Shown: positions 1 through 10,958 of the stretch, one piece after another
How positions within the stretch are numbered: position 1 is the first letter of the stretch
Layout: the number at the start of each line of letters is the position of its first letter
Assembly (NCBI RefSeq): GCF_003597395.2
Contig: NC_133769.1
Span: 45,488,283 to 45,552,282, forward strand
Source: Chelonoidis abingdonii
Lineage: Eukaryota; Chordata; Testudines; Testudinidae
Reading direction: 5' to 3'
DNA length: 64,000 nt
Notes under the pieces: generated by a model
Told to the model about the DNA's origin: nothing
Seen by the model: only the letters and a program-made list of their open reading frames with translations
Databases searched by the model: none
Translations under genes and position numbers: made by a program

Positions 1-660
1 TCCCCCAAATCTTCCCTCTCTAATAGAGGTGGCGGTAATGAAAACTTGTCTGCTCCCTTCCCCCTGCCTTCTGGTGGGGAATGCTTCACCTTATGGGCTG
101 GATCTCCTTTTAAAAATTGGTATACCTTGGTGAAACTGTTTTACAGCCCATTTTCAGGTTTGTAATAAACAAACACAAATTTTTAGTAGCTTTACATTTT
201 TGTTATAAATAAACTTTAACATGCAAGCTAATTAAACATATGTATGAGACCCTGATGTTTGGCTCTGTGGAAATTATGACCTTCAGAGAACTCCAATTAC
301 AGACAAAAAATTTATATTTCTTCCTACCTAATTTCTTCCTGCTTAATTTGTGCCAGAGTTTGCCCTGGCTGAGCCCTGACACCTCTGGGCTTCTTGCATG
401 AGTTGTTAGTGTAAAAAACTTGCTTGAGCCCTGGCACGTCTTTCATTACATTTTAAGCACTACAAGCTAATATTGCTATTTAAGAAGATAGATCAGTTCT
501 ATTTTTATCTGAAAATATCTTGTCTCTAACTTCAGGCTTCCCATTTTTGACAGTTATTTGATGAATTATCAGGGGAGACTTCCTTTAGCCCAATTACTTG
601 AAAATGTATTTCACCACTTTTCCAGCTTTTGTTTATGATGAAACAACAAAATGTATATTT
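1..660. other. Upstream intronic or flanking DNA, no gene seen
   Basis: This AT-rich stretch has no convincing exon or long ORF. Around 355-440 there are two loosely similar segments built on a GAGCCCTG-CAC motif that resemble a dispersed repeat, but I cannot assign a family. It lies upstream of the first visible CADPS2 exon, so it is probably CADPS2 intron. Confidence 0.4.
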
Positions 661-663
661 TCA

Positions 664-960
664 CAGATGTGTAGATTCCAACTCCAGAAGGGACCATAGT
701 GATCATCTAACCTACCACAGGCCTTAGAAGTTCCACAAAATAATTCCTCGAACATATCTTATAGAACAAAATCCAATCTGGATTTAAAAGGAGTCAGTGA
801 TGTAGAATCCACCACAACACTTGGTAAATTGTTCCAGTGGTTCATTACTCTCAAAATTATGCCTTATTTCCAGTCTGAATTTATCTAGATTAAACTTCCA
901 GTCATTAGATCTTGTTATACCTTTCTCAGCTATGTTAAAGAGCCTATTATTAAATATTTG
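664..960 (-). mobile_element. CR1-type LINE 3' end, antisense, interrupted by DIRS copy 1
   Basis: Read on the - strand this matches the usual 3' tail of CR1 LINEs as I remember it: a stretch for a 'transcripts decay to WNN-L' C-terminal RT remnant, then the terminal segment with the GATGATCACTATGGTCCCTTC type motif near 690-710. No ORF is open. The homology stops at about 958, where the DIRS terminal repeat begins, so the DIRS copy probably inserted into this CR1. I could not recognise CR1 continuing on the far side of the DIRS. Confidence 0.7.
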
Positions 961-1165
961 TTCTTCTTCGAGTGATTGCTCATATCCATTCCAGTTAGGT
1001 GTGCGCGTGCGCTGCGTGCACATTCGTCGGAAGACTTTTTACCCTAGCAACACTCGTCGAGTCGGCTGGGCACCCCCTGGAGTGGCGCCGCTATGGCACC
1101 GGATATATACCCCAGCCGACCTGGCCACCCTTCAGTTCCTTCTTACCGCCCGTGTCGGTCGTTGG
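958..1165 (+). repeat. Left inverted terminal repeat of DIRS copy 1
   Basis: Starting at the TTCTTCTTCGAG motif, this segment is found in reverse complement at about 6874-7060. Shared landmarks are the GCTCATATCCATTCCAG block near 978-994, the GGAAGACTTTTTACCCT block near 1030-1046, and CGGATATATACCCCAGCCGA near 1098-1117. The outermost bases also recur in reverse complement within the internal region at 6738-6787. Confidence 0.85.
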
Positions 1166-1340
1166 AACAGTGGAGCATGGCTTAGCTGACCTCCACCTCC
1201 CTAGCTACTCATAGTTTCTCATTGTTACTGTGTACATAGTTGTTGTTCTTGTAGATATTTAGAATTACTTGTAAGTTCTTAGTATAGTTAGTTTAATACT
1301 AGTTAGCGGGGCTCAGGGTGTAGCCCCTTCCCCGCACCCG

Positions 1341-3735
1341 GTGTCGGTGCTCATGCCCGGCTCACCGGGCTTCAAAATGTGCTCGGCCTGTCACAGGCCG
1401 ATGCCAACAGGAGACCCACACGACTCCTGTTTGAAGTGCCTCGGGGAATCGCACTTAACAGCTAAGTGCTCTATTTGCAAGGCTTTCAAGCCACGAACTA
1501 AAAAGGAGCGGGACATCAGACTGAAACAGCTCGTCATGGAGGCGGCCCTGACGCCACCACCTTCGGCACCGAGCGCTGGTCAGTCGGTGAGCAGAAGTGC
1601 CCCTACGGCACCGGATCGCAGTGGTACGCCTAAAGACTCTTGGCACCGGCCATCACCGGCACCGAAGTTGGCTCCACATCGCTCCCTCTCCCCAAGGTCG
1701 AAGAAGGCCAAGACTTCTGCTGCTTTAGCACCATCCATGCCGCAGTCAGAGAGTGCACCCAGATCGGACCGCCTGGCGCCACGACACCGACCAAATCGGC
1801 ACTGTTGATTCCGGTCCCACAAGGGCCGTCGAGTCCGGCGCCTGATAGCTCCCCGGCGCGTACCACAGTAGAGCTCACCATGCCATCCACACCAGAGGCG
1901 TTTTCGGCTGCGAGAGACTTAATTGCCTTAATGGACTCGGCACTGCCTCTACCTCCGGCACCGCCGGTGTGGGTAATCCAATCTCTGGGGAAGCCGACCC
2001 CGACTAGACCACCATCTGTCGGCACAGTGGACCGGCACCGCTCAAGATTGCGGTCCTGCAGACGCTCCAGGTCGAGACGACGCTCCTGCTCTCGACGCCG
2101 CTCGCAGTCCCGGCACCGTTCTCCTACACGGCACCGGTCAGACTCGCGGCACCGGTCAGACTCCCGCTCTCCACCTCACTATCTGCGGCACCACTCCAGT
2201 TCTCGGCACCTATCCAGGCACCGTACCTCTCGGAGCCGTTCATGCCGCAGGGACTCGAGATCTGTCGACCTTCCGGCACAGGTCTGGTCACAGGTCCCGA
2301 TCTCGATCCCGGTACCGTTATGAATACCGGCACCGGTCCCCGTTAAAGAGGGGAGCGAGGTCCGTTGGAACTTCAGCCCAAGGTTTCTCTTCTCCTCTAT
2401 GGCCATCCAAGCAGACGTCAGTGTCCTCTCACGTGGACAGTTATTACGACCAGGACCAAGATACGGAGGTGCCTACCGAGGTCTTCCAGGAGGTCCAGTC
2501 TCAGGACCCGGGACCTCACCAGTGGTCCTTTTGGACACTGTTGGGCGTACCATCAGGCCCAAGGTGCTCCATTGGTCCAGACCTGCTCCACTTCCTCAGA
2601 GCATCGAGCTCCAGAAGCCACCATTAGCTGTCCCCCTCCAGCTGGGACAGAGGAGCAGATGATCCATCCACCAGGTTCCCCAGTACCGCTGGAGCAGGAA
2701 CCGACCCATGAACAAGAGGCCATTCAGGACCCCCTCATCCCCGGTGTTTCATCCTCTTCCTCTCCAGATGAGGCGGTGGCAGGGACCTCATCATCAGGGC
2801 CCCCGCCGATAGACCTCAAGGCCAATCAAGACCTCCTTAGGAGGGTAGCGCTCAACATCAGTCTTCCAGTAGAGGAAGTCCCAGAGGTTGAGGACCCAGT
2901 TGTGAGCATCCTGTCGGTGGATGCCCCCACTAGGGTGGCTTTGCCTTTCATCAAGACCATCTAGGCCACTGCTGACACGTTATGGCAGTCCCCAGCCTCA
3001 ATCCCCCCTACGGCAAAGAGAGTCGAGAGGAAATACATGGTACCCTCCCGGGGGTACGAATACCTATATGTCCATCCTCCTCCCTCCTCATTAGTTGTCC
3101 AATCGGTTAAGGAAAGGGAACGCCATGGCCAACAGGTGCCAGCCCCCAAATCAAAGGAGGCTAGGCGGATGGACCTACTGGGCCACAAGGTATATTTGGC
3201 AGGCTCCCTTCAGCTCCGGGTGGCCAACCAGCAGGCTCTCCTGAGCCGTTATAATTACAACACCTGGGCAGAGGCGGGTAGATTAACAGAACTACTACCC
3301 CTGGACTCTCACCAGGAATTTGCCGCATTCCTTGAAGGAGGGAAGAAGGTGGCTAGAACCTCCCTCAAGGCTTCTCTCGATGCAGCCACCTCGGCAGCCA
3401 GAACTCTGGCCTCAGGTATCACCATGAGGCGTATCTCATGGCTACAGGTCTCCAGCTGGCCACCCGAGCTCCAATACACCATCCAGGACTTACCCTTTGA
3501 TGGCAAGGGTCTGTTCTCTGAAAAGACCGACCCCAGATTGCAGAGTTTAAAGGACAACAAGGTCATCATGCGCTCGTTGGGCATGCATATGCCTGTGGCC
3601 CAACGCAGACCCTTCCGGCCTCAACCCCACCGGCCATACTTTGTGCCCCGGCACAGACAAGACTTCAACAGAAGGCGCGGCCCCCCAAAACTACGGCCCC
3701 TGAAAGCACCTCCGGGGCCTAAGTCTACCTTTTGA
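1341..3735 (+). pseudogene. DIRS copy 1 gag-like ORF, broken
   Basis: The reading is continuous in content but broken in frame. A first part (1341-1808, 155 codons) starts with a Cys/His-rich segment: CSACHRP, then SCLKCLGESH and CSICK, spaced like a DIRS ORF1 zinc-binding motif. It is followed by a long Ser/Arg/Pro-rich tract (about 1640-2323) in another frame. A further frame covers 2365-3735 with an in-frame TAG at 2962-2964. Its C-terminal part (3037-3735) carries the RRMDLLGHKVYLAG segment and ends in an Arg/Pro-rich basic tail, both typical of DIRS gag-like proteins. The same LFG(C)KVY-type segment recurs in DIRS copy 3 at about 46190-46280. The protein probably bound the element's RNA. 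The breaks make it non-functional. Confidence 0.75.
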
Positions 3736-3829
3736 AGGTACGCATGAGGACGGCGTACCAGTTTCAGGACAGGATCCTTCTCCTCCCTTCTCCAACCGCC
3801 TCTCCTACTTCCTCCCAGCGTGGTCCCAA

Positions 3830-5467
3830 TTGACCTTAGACATCTGGGTCCTACACACAGTGAAACAAGGATACCACCTCCAATTTGTTTCAACCCCGCC
3901 TTCCCACCCCCCAACCCAGTCCCTCTGCAGAGACCCTTCTCACGAGCAAGTCTTCTTACAAGAGGTGCAGTCTGTCCTTGCCGCAGGAGCAATAGAGGAA
4001 GTATCAGCAGACGAGAAGGGGAAAGGGTTTTACTCCCGCTACTTTCTGATCCTCAAGTCCAAGGGAGGCCTCAGGCCTATCCTAGACCTGCAAGGCCTCA
4101 ACAAGTTTATGGTCAAGTTGAAGTTCTGCATGGTCTCCCTGGGGACTATTATCCCGTCCTTGGATCCTGGAGACTGGTATGCCGCCCTCGACATGAAGGA
4201 CACATACTTCCACATCGCCATCTTCCCTCCACACAGGAGGTATCTTTGCTTTGTAGCCAATCACCAGCACTTCCAATTCATGGTCCTCCCCTTAGGCCTC
4301 TCCACAGCCCCAAGGGTGTTTATGAAGTGTTTGGCTGTCGTCGCCGCCCACCTCCGCCGGCAGCAGATACATGTATTCCCGTATCTAGACGACTGGCTCA
4401 TCAAAGGAACCTTCCAGACTCAGGTCAAACAGCATGTGAACATAATCACGGACCTATTCTCCTGATTGGGGCTGCTCCTCAATGTGGAAAAGTCCACACT
4501 GGTTCCCACACAAAGGCTGGACTTCATAGGGGCAACCCTGGACTCCACTCGAGCCAGGGCCTATCTACGTCAGCCACGTTGCCAGATGATCATGGTGATC
4601 ATTCGAGGTCTGCAGAACTCCCCGACCACCTCGGCTCGCACATGTCTCGGCCTACTAGCCCACATGGATGCCTGTACTTATGTGACCAAATATGCCAGGC
4701 TCCGCCTCCGGCCCCTTCAAACGTGGCTCAATTCGGTCTACCATCTGGGCAGGGACCCAGTAGACATTCTGGTGACCGTTCCCCTGAGCACCTTATGCTC
4801 CCTCAACTGGTGGCTAACTCCCTCCCTGGTGTGTGCAGGGCTACCGTTCCATCCACCACAGCCCTCGCTGTCCCTGATGACAGATGCGTCATCTCTCGGT
4901 TGGGGGGCTCACCTCGGTCACCTTCGTACCCAGGGCCTTTGGTCATCGCAGGAGACTGACGCTCCACATAATTACGTCCGAGAGCTGAGAGCAGTCCGCC
5001 TCGGCGTGCCAGCCATTCCAGCAACATCTTCCATGGCCGTTGTGTCTCAGTGTTTACAGACAACAACAACTGGCCACTGTATATATCAACAAACAGGGAG
5101 GGATCGCTCTTCTCCTCTGTGTCAAGAGACCATTCGACTCTGGGACTTCTGCATAGCCCACTCAATAGACCTGGTTAGCGTCCTTTCTCCCAGGGTTTTC
5201 GGAACACTCTGGTGGATCACTGAGCAGATCCTTCCGCTCAGTCATGACATGGTCTATAAGACCAGACGTTATTCATTCCATCTTTCAGAGGTGGGGTTTT
5301 CCCCTCATAGACCTGTTCGCCTCTCGCATGAACAGAAATGCCAAGCGTTCTGCTCTTCCAGGGTCTTTCACCGGGATCGATCACCGGACGCATTCCTCAT
5401 GTCGTGGAGAGCACCACCTGCTCCTATGCCTCCCACCGTTCCCTCTGGTTCACAAGTCCTGATTTAA
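3830..5467 (+). pseudogene. DIRS copy 1 reverse transcriptase-RNase H, broken
   Basis: The ORF opens at ATG 3830 and runs in one frame to 5467, except for an in-frame TGA at 4463-4465. RT landmarks in order: KGGLRPILDLQGLN (near 4060-4100), DWYAALDMKDTYFHI (near 4170-4215), VLPLGLSTAPRVF (near 4285-4320) and the catalytic YLDDWLIKG (near 4381-4407); YLDDWL is characteristic of DIRS RTs. After the stop comes GLLLNVEKS and an RNase H-like TDASSLGWGAHL near 4878-4915. The IDLFASRMNR motif is in another frame at 5244-5462, showing a frameshift near the end. It would copy the element's RNA into DNA; the stop and shift prevent that here. Its downstream neighbour is the recombinase remnant. Confidence 0.85.
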
Positions 5468-5699
5468 AACTCCGCAGGGACAGAGCGCATCTAATCCTGA
5501 TTGCGCCAGCGTGGCCAGACAGCACTGGTACACCACACTGCTCAACCTGTCCATGGCCAGCCCAGTTAATCCCTGCCACTCCTTCCAGACCTCATAACGC
5601 AGGACCACGGCAGTCTTCGCCACCCGGACCTGCAGGCCCTTCACCTCACAGCATGGCTCCTGCATGGCTGAACAGATCAGAATTACGCTGTTCCGCTCC

Positions 5700-6730
5700 A
5701 CGTAAGCATAATTCCTAAGTAGCAAAGCCTTCCACTCGGTCAACGTACCTGGCCAAGTGGAACGTTTCTCCTGCTGGTGTACAACGCAGAATTTACCCTT
5801 CTGAGGTCTCGATCCCCGCTGTTCTGGACTACCTCTGGTCTCTTAAGCAACAGGGCTGGTGATATATCTTCTCTTGAGGGTGCATTGGCGGCTATCTCCA
5901 CATTCCATCCTGGAGAAAGTGGGCCACTCCGTGTTTTCCCACCCCTTAGTTACTAGATTTCTTAAGGGCCTGGAGCGCCTCTACCCCCAGTATGCCGCCC
6001 TGCCCCACCTGGGACCCTCCACTTAGTCCTAAGCAGACTTATGCATCCGCATTCAGAGCCATTGCGTGACTTGCTCACTCCTTGTACCTGTCGTGGAGAC
6101 CAAGTCTTCCTAATGGCCATTAATCGGCCAGAAGGGTCTCCGAACTTCGGAGCCGCTTACAGTGGACCCACCGTATACGTCTTTCACGAGGACAAGGTAC
6201 AGTTGCGACCTCATCCGGCGTTCCTTTCTAAGGTAGTGTCGCCTTCCATACCACCAGGACATCTTCCTCCCGGCTCTTCTTTCCAAAGCTCACTCTTCTC
6301 AACTGGAGCAGCAGTACACTCCTTAGATGTCCCGTAGGGGCGCTCGCTTTTTATATCTGAGCGGACAAAGGCCCCCCCTTTCCGGAAATCCCCCCCCCCC
6401 CCAGGCTTGTTTCATGCAGTAGCTGAATGGATGAAAGGTCTACCAGCCTCTCCAGAGGATCTCCTCTTGGGTAACGGCATGCATATGCACATGCTATGAC
6501 CTGCTCATGTCCCTTCGGGCAATCTCACTGTGCATTCTACCAGAGCTCAGCTTCAATCACCGCCTTCTCGCCACGTGCCTAATCCAGGAGATATGTCGCC
6601 AGCAACTGGTCATTCGTCCACACCTTTGCTTCGCACTATGGCTCTGGTCCAACAGATCTAGAGATGATGCAGCCTTTGCTCAGCGGTTCTGCACGCTGCC
6701 ACATCTCACTCTGACCCCATCCGCCTACGG
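5700..6730 (+). pseudogene. DIRS copy 1 tyrosine recombinase remnant
   Basis: Conceptual translation across frames gives fragments of the DIRS tyrosine recombinase: a RSTYLAKW-like N-terminal segment near 5735-5760, SLEGALAAIS near 5870-5900, and near 6530-6650 a tail with STRAQLQS and ATGHSS-type residues followed by ALVQQI, matching the usual C-terminal region around the catalytic Tyr. Many stops and shifts are present, and I could not place the full R-H-R-Y set. This enzyme replaces the DDE integrase in DIRS elements. The call rests on position as much as on residues. Confidence 0.6.
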
Positions 6731-6737
6731 TAAGGCT

Positions 6738-6858
6738 TGGGAATCACCTAACTGGAATGATATGAGCAATCACTATCGAAGAAGAAAAGACGGTTACTAC
6801 CTCACCTTTGTAACTGTTGTTCTTCGAGATGTGTTGCTCATATCCATTCCAAACCCAC
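6738..6858 (+). repeat. Internal complementary region of DIRS copy 1
   Basis: This region joins two reverse-complement segments back to back. Bases 6738-6787 match the reverse complement of the extreme left end of the element (about 958-1005), and about 6788-6858 match the reverse complement of the extreme right end (about 7036-7098). That junction of the two ends is the hallmark internal complementary region of DIRS-1-like elements, thought to template closure of the circular intermediate. Confidence 0.85.
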
Positions 6859-6873
6859 CCTCCTTCCCCACTG

Positions 6874-7098
6874 TCAGAGTAACCGGCAAGAAGGAACAGA
6901 ATGGTGGCCGGGTCGGCTGGGGTATATATCCGGTGCCATAACTGCACCACTCCAGAGGGCGCCCAGCCGACCCGTCGAGTGTTGCCAGGGTAAAAAGTCT
7001 TCCGACAAACGTGCACGCAGTGTGCGCACACCTAACTGGAATGGATATGAGCAACACATCTCGAAGAACAGCAGTTACAAAGGTGAGTAACCGTCTTT
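6874..7098 (-). repeat. Right inverted terminal repeat of DIRS copy 1
   Basis: It is the reverse complement of the left terminal repeat for most of its length, including the TCGGCTGGGGTATATATCCG block near 6913-6932 and the GGGTAAAAAGTCTTCCG block near 6989-7005. Its last approximately 60 bases differ from the left end. They are instead mirrored in the internal complementary region, as expected for non-identical DIRS repeats. Confidence 0.85.
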
Positions 7099-7499
7099 CC
7101 CTGTGCATGTTGTTGTTTTGTTGTCCACATGATGTTCCTGTTTAGCATCTCATGTGGCCACTAACAGAGATAGGTAGCAGACTAAATGAACCATGATATA
7201 ATCCAATAAGGTAATTCCTGTGTTCTCATGTTTTCTGAAGGATTTTCTAGTGATTTTATTCTCTTTGTCTTAGGATTTGAAAAGGTTTAGGTTTTATATT
7301 TATATCAACTTAGGGTTTATATCAACTTAGGGTTGATTTTGAGGAATATCCCATTAGAATAATGTAAGTAAAGCCAACGGACTATGTGGCACAGTCTGTA
7401 GAAGACTACCTTGTGATGCAAAGCCTTGCAGTACAGTACAGTAACTGCAGGAAAAAAATGGAATATAAACATTATCACGATTCGTTAATTACTAACTAC
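7099..7499 (+). other. Intronic DNA, nothing recognised
   Basis: AT-rich DNA between DIRS copy 1 and a CR1 remnant. There is a short duplication of TATATCAACTTAGGGTT near 7300-7335. No ORF or splice-like structure is convincing. Confidence 0.4.
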
Positions 7500-8405
7500 C
7501 TCTATAATGCAAGTCAGTGGTGTGATATTGTTATTTAAAGCTGCTAGTCTGAGAAGACCGATATGGATACAGAACAAACTGGATCAGCTGGTAAGAACAA
7601 CCTGTGTTTTAGTGTATAGCCAAATGCAGGAACATTCAGCTAGGAACAAAGATTGTAGATCACATTTACAAGATGCGTGTCTGTATCCTGGGATTTGGTG
7701 ATGCTGAAAAGGACTTCAGGGTCATGGTAGATAACCAATTGAATGTGAGTATGATGCTGTAGTTAAGAGAGCAAATATGATCCTTTGGTGTATAAGCAGG
7801 TGAATATCAAGTAGAAGTAGAGAGGTGGTATTGTTTCTGTATGTGGCATTAGTAGACCATCACTGGAATGCTGTCCCAGTTCTGGTATCAACACTTCAGA
7901 AAGGATGTTGAAAAATTAGAATTGGAGCAGAAATGACCTGCAGGGATGGTTTGCAGTCTGAAAAAACATGCTTTTAGTTGAGAGACTTAAGTACAAAATA
8001 TATTTAGTTTATCCAGGAAAAGGTTAAGTGACTTGATCCTGGTCTACAAATATCTGAATGGGGAAGAGTTCTTCTTTTAGTAGATGGGTCTTTGATCTAG
8101 GCAGAAAAAGGCACAACAAGATCTAACAGTTGGAAACTGAAGGTAATAAATTCAGAAATAAAATGTAAATTTTTAGCTGTGTGGGTAACTGTTGGAACAA
8201 TGTACTTTGGGATATAGTAGATTCTCTATCACCTGTAGTCTTTGTAAATCAAGACTCATTATTTTTCTAAATGATATGCATTAGCTTATACAAAAAGTAT
8301 GGGCTTCCTGCATACCTGGGCAAGGTTCTATGGCCTGTGTGGTTCAGGAGGTCAAACTAGCCGATCATAATGACCTGTATTGCCTTAATATCTACGAATC
8401 TGTGC
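7500..8405 (+). mobile_element. CR1-type LINE, 3' part, sense, decayed
   Basis: The order of segments matches the turtle CR1 3' region as I recall it. A GDAEKDFRVMVDNQLNVS-like coding remnant lies near 7698-7750. The decayed RT C-terminus follows (AKRAN-I, then ISSRSREVV-type and FRKDVEKLE-type segments to about 7920). The closing tail has the GGAGGTCAAACTAG block near 8347-8361 and the terminal 'CTACGAATCTGTG' type sequence to 8405. No frame is open for long. It is an old, dead 5'-truncated insertion. Confidence 0.75.
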
Positions 8406-8719
8406 GAAAGAAAATTTTAACCATTTTGGCCAGATTTGGCCCTTACTCATGGTGAGCTGTACCTTACTCCTAGGGTAGTCCCATTTAAATTGGTGGACCA
8501 AGCTTGAGAAGCGAGGCTGCTGCTCAGTGTGAGTAAAAGAATCTGGTTCTTAGCTAGCATGTGCTGCTCATTTTAATATTTATAGACGTATCAGACTAAA
8601 TTAAATAAATATTTTAAGTAACAGATAATATAAAAAATCTACATACAGAATCTCATATATGTACATATGCACTTTATAGTTTAATTTATCCTTAATTCAT
8701 TTATGTGAAAAATTAAACA

Positions 8720-9008
8720 GAAGGAGGGTTGGTCTTGTGGTTAAGGTATTTGACTGGGATATTAGGTTTTGTTCCTGTCTCACCATAGACTGCCTTTGTG
8801 ACACTGGATAAGTCACTTAATCTTTTTGTCCCTAGTTTCCCATCTGTAAAATGAGATCATGCTCCACTTGTCTGTCTTTTTCATTTAGACTGTAAACTCT
8901 GTGGACAGGTACTGTTCATTTACCATGTGCATCTACCCCTACCACAATGAGGCCCAATCTTTTTGGGGGCCCTTACAACTACTGTAAAACAACAAATAAT
9001 AATTAAAA
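8720..9008 (+). mobile_element. tRNA-derived SINE with polymerase III boxes
   Basis: The head (about 8724-8800) has an A-box-like TTGTGGTTAAGG and a B-box-like GGTTTTGTTCCTGTC at the spacing of a tRNA-derived SINE. A MIR-like core follows (GATAAGTCACTTAATC, then TTTCCCATCTGTAAAATG near 8836-8853). The 3' part (ACTGTAAACTCTGTGGACAG, then CAATGAGGCCCAATC) resembles the LINE-derived tail shared by turtle SINEs, ending in an AT-rich run near 8990-9006. Confidence 0.7.
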
Positions 9009-9754
9009 CAATGCAATCCATTTTCAAAGCAATGTACAGGAATTTAGCTACCCACATTCCATTATTATTATACTTTATAGTCATATTGCACCTTTTGTCT
9101 GATTTATGTCAAAGCTCTGATTAATTCCAGTAGAAATCACACAGCAAAATGTACGTGCACCGTTCTTAAAATGTACTGAGATAGAGATCTGTTGCCTTTT
9201 TTTTTTTTTTAAACGATGTGATGCATAATTTGGTTACGCACCTGCCCAACCCATTGAATTCAACTGGAGTCAGCTGTTGAAATTTGACCTCAGATGAGGA
9301 TTGTTAGTGAATGATGTACTGATTGGGTCTACAATGGAGAAACCTGAAAAGGTTGATTTAGATAAAAATTCAAAAGCTCCACCATAGCTTTGTTTCCGCA
9401 GCTCCATGTGAAACTTGGGGTTGTCTTCCTCCCCATACTACAGACTATAGGTAGCTCTTACCTCTGTTGATTAGAAGTGACCAGACTGCACACTCATTTA
9501 TCCCCACTGGCTGATTTGTATGCATTTCCCTCTGTCAGCAGTTTCTTTTCCACAAGGTAGTCTGCTTCCAGTCTTCTGGCAACTGATCCTCTTCAGAGGA
9601 TGACTTATGGCACTTTCTTACCCCCTTGGTTTGAGCATTTAGAAGATGTGAAGTAGCATTTCTTCTGCTTTCTGTATAACACCAGTCAATTGTCATCTGG
9701 CATGTAAACATATGAAATGCAATGTAACAAACCAAAACTCCTGTTCTTATTCAG
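9009..9754 (+). other. CADPS2 intron, 3' part before the first visible exon
   Basis: AT-rich intronic sequence ending in the pyrimidine-rich acceptor at 9735-9754. I see no repeat or gene here beyond a T run at 9197-9211. Confidence 0.5.
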
Positions 9755-9863
9755 GTAAGCCAGTACACATTTGCAATGTGCAGTTACAGAGAAAAGAAAT
9801 CTGAGCCTCAGGAATTAATGCAGCTTGAAGGATACACTGTGGATTATACAGCTCCTCACACAG
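9755..9863 (+). CDS. CADPS2: CADPS2 exon (PH domain, middle part)
   Basis: This 109-nt exon enters in phase 0 and leaves in phase 1. It encodes [18 protein letters not shown] and then [18 protein letters not shown], which I recognise as part of the pleckstrin-homology domain of CAPS proteins, the region that binds PI(4,5)P2 at the plasma membrane. CAPS2 is a cytosolic/peripheral priming factor for calcium-triggered exocytosis of dense-core vesicles (neuropeptides, neurotrophins). The acceptor is TTCTTATTCAG and the donor is G|GTACAC. The start is fixed by continuity with the known V-S-Q residues. Unusually, the exon begins with GTAAGC immediately after CAG, so it looks like a donor site itself. 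Paralogue choice (CADPS2 over CADPS) comes from the downstream exons. Confidence 0.93.
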
Positions 9864-10754
9864 GTACACTTCATGCTATTACAAAAGTTTTACAGAGATG
9901 TACAACAGCAAATTAATTTTACTTATTATCGTTCATGTTTCTGTCAGTCAACATGATAATGTTTATTTTCTGTCAGCGGCTGAAGGTTTTACAGTTACTC
10001 CTCTGGGATTTTCAAGTAGGAAAATCATGCTTTAGAAAGAAGGAAGTTTGTTGAAAGAAAAAAAGAAAGATCAAAAAATTCAAACTAAGGTGTCCAAAAG
10101 GTCACAGAGCCATTTGCACTAAAACAAAAACACACCTATCAGGGAAACATAGTAAACCAATATCTTCCCCTTTCTTCCTATATTGTTAGTATTGATAGTA
10201 AACATTGACAAAGAGAACTCAGCAGGACTCTACTGAATGAAGTCTGTTAATCTAAAGCCACACACTTCAACATTGCAAGAGTTGGCATGGTCTAGTATAT
10301 TTACACCAGAATCAGAAGCCAGGAATTTGTAGGTTATAATCCTGACTGAGGAAGTCAGTTAACAGCTCTGCCTCAATTTCTGGACATTAACATAGGAATG
10401 ATCAAAATTACATACACATCAGGGATGTTGATAGGCTTGATTAGTTTGTTTGTGCGGTGGTTTGTAGATGAAAAGTGATACATGAGTGCTGAATATTATT
10501 ATTAGTTTCTCTCATTCTTGACTCCAATGGGAAACAGATTAGAATTTGGGTTAATCTTTGCATGGCCTGTATATATTATGACTACTCACTACCATTTAAT
10601 GGCTGTGCTGCAAATTTTCTCATTTGATCACAAATACCTATTTAATGATGAATATTGGCATCCAGTTAGTTAACATACTAAATATGTATTTAATATTCAC
10701 ATTAAAAATCACTGATGCCATTGTGCACTGATATTTTGCTATCTATTTTTGCAG
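9864..10754 (+). other. CADPS2 intron (891 bp) with MIR-like SINE
   Basis: A short intron ending in TATTTTTGCAG. At about 10280-10505 it holds a decayed tRNA-derived SINE resembling MIR in sense orientation (TTGGCATGGTCTAG head, AACAGCTCTGCCTCAATTTC core, then GATGTTGATAGG and an ATTATTATTAG end). No other gene is seen. Confidence 0.55.
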
Positions 10755-10958
10755 GTCTTCAGGGTGGGCGAATGTTTTTCAATGCTGTTAAAGAAGGAGA
10801 TACGGTAATATTTGCCAGTGATGATGACCAGGATAGAATACTATGGGTTCAAGCAATGTACAGAGCAACAGGCCAGTCATATAAACCCATTCCTGCAAGT
10901 CAAGCACAGAAGATGAATCCAAAAGGAGGAAATGTCCACATGGAATTATCACAGCTTT
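10755..10958 (+). CDS. CADPS2: CADPS2 exon (end of PH domain and linker)
   Basis: This 204-nt exon enters in phase 1 and leaves in phase 1. It encodes [20 protein letters not shown], then [20 protein letters not shown], then a linker ending HMELSQL plus the first base of the next codon. The [12 protein letters not shown] segment is the C-terminal helix of the PH domain with its conserved Trp. The linker after it is less conserved and is where alternative splicing occurs: the next exon is either the 9-nt microexon at 13242 or the exon at 15854. The donor GTAAGT is a perfect consensus. Residues such as GGRMFF and YKPIPASQ fit CADPS2 better than CADPS from memory. Confidence 0.95.

Larger units (their letters stand above)
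958..7098 (+). mobile_element. DIRS-type tyrosine-recombinase retrotransposon, copy 1, nearly full length, decayed
   Basis: The element is about 6.1 kb and has the layout of the DIRS order: inverted terminal repeats (958-1165 and about 6874-7098), a gag-like ORF, reverse transcriptase plus RNase H, a tyrosine recombinase remnant, and an internal complementary region just inside the right repeat. There is no integrase, protease or direct LTR. In this order, a circular DNA intermediate is thought to be integrated by the recombinase without target-site duplication. All reading frames carry stops or frameshifts, so this copy is inactive. Superfamily assignment is strong because of the end structure and the YLDDWL-type RT motif. 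Confidence 0.88.

Noticed and set aside
6744..7108. Overlapping open frames on the - strand
   Set aside because: They are shadows of the inverted terminal repeat and internal complementary region of DIRS copy 1.
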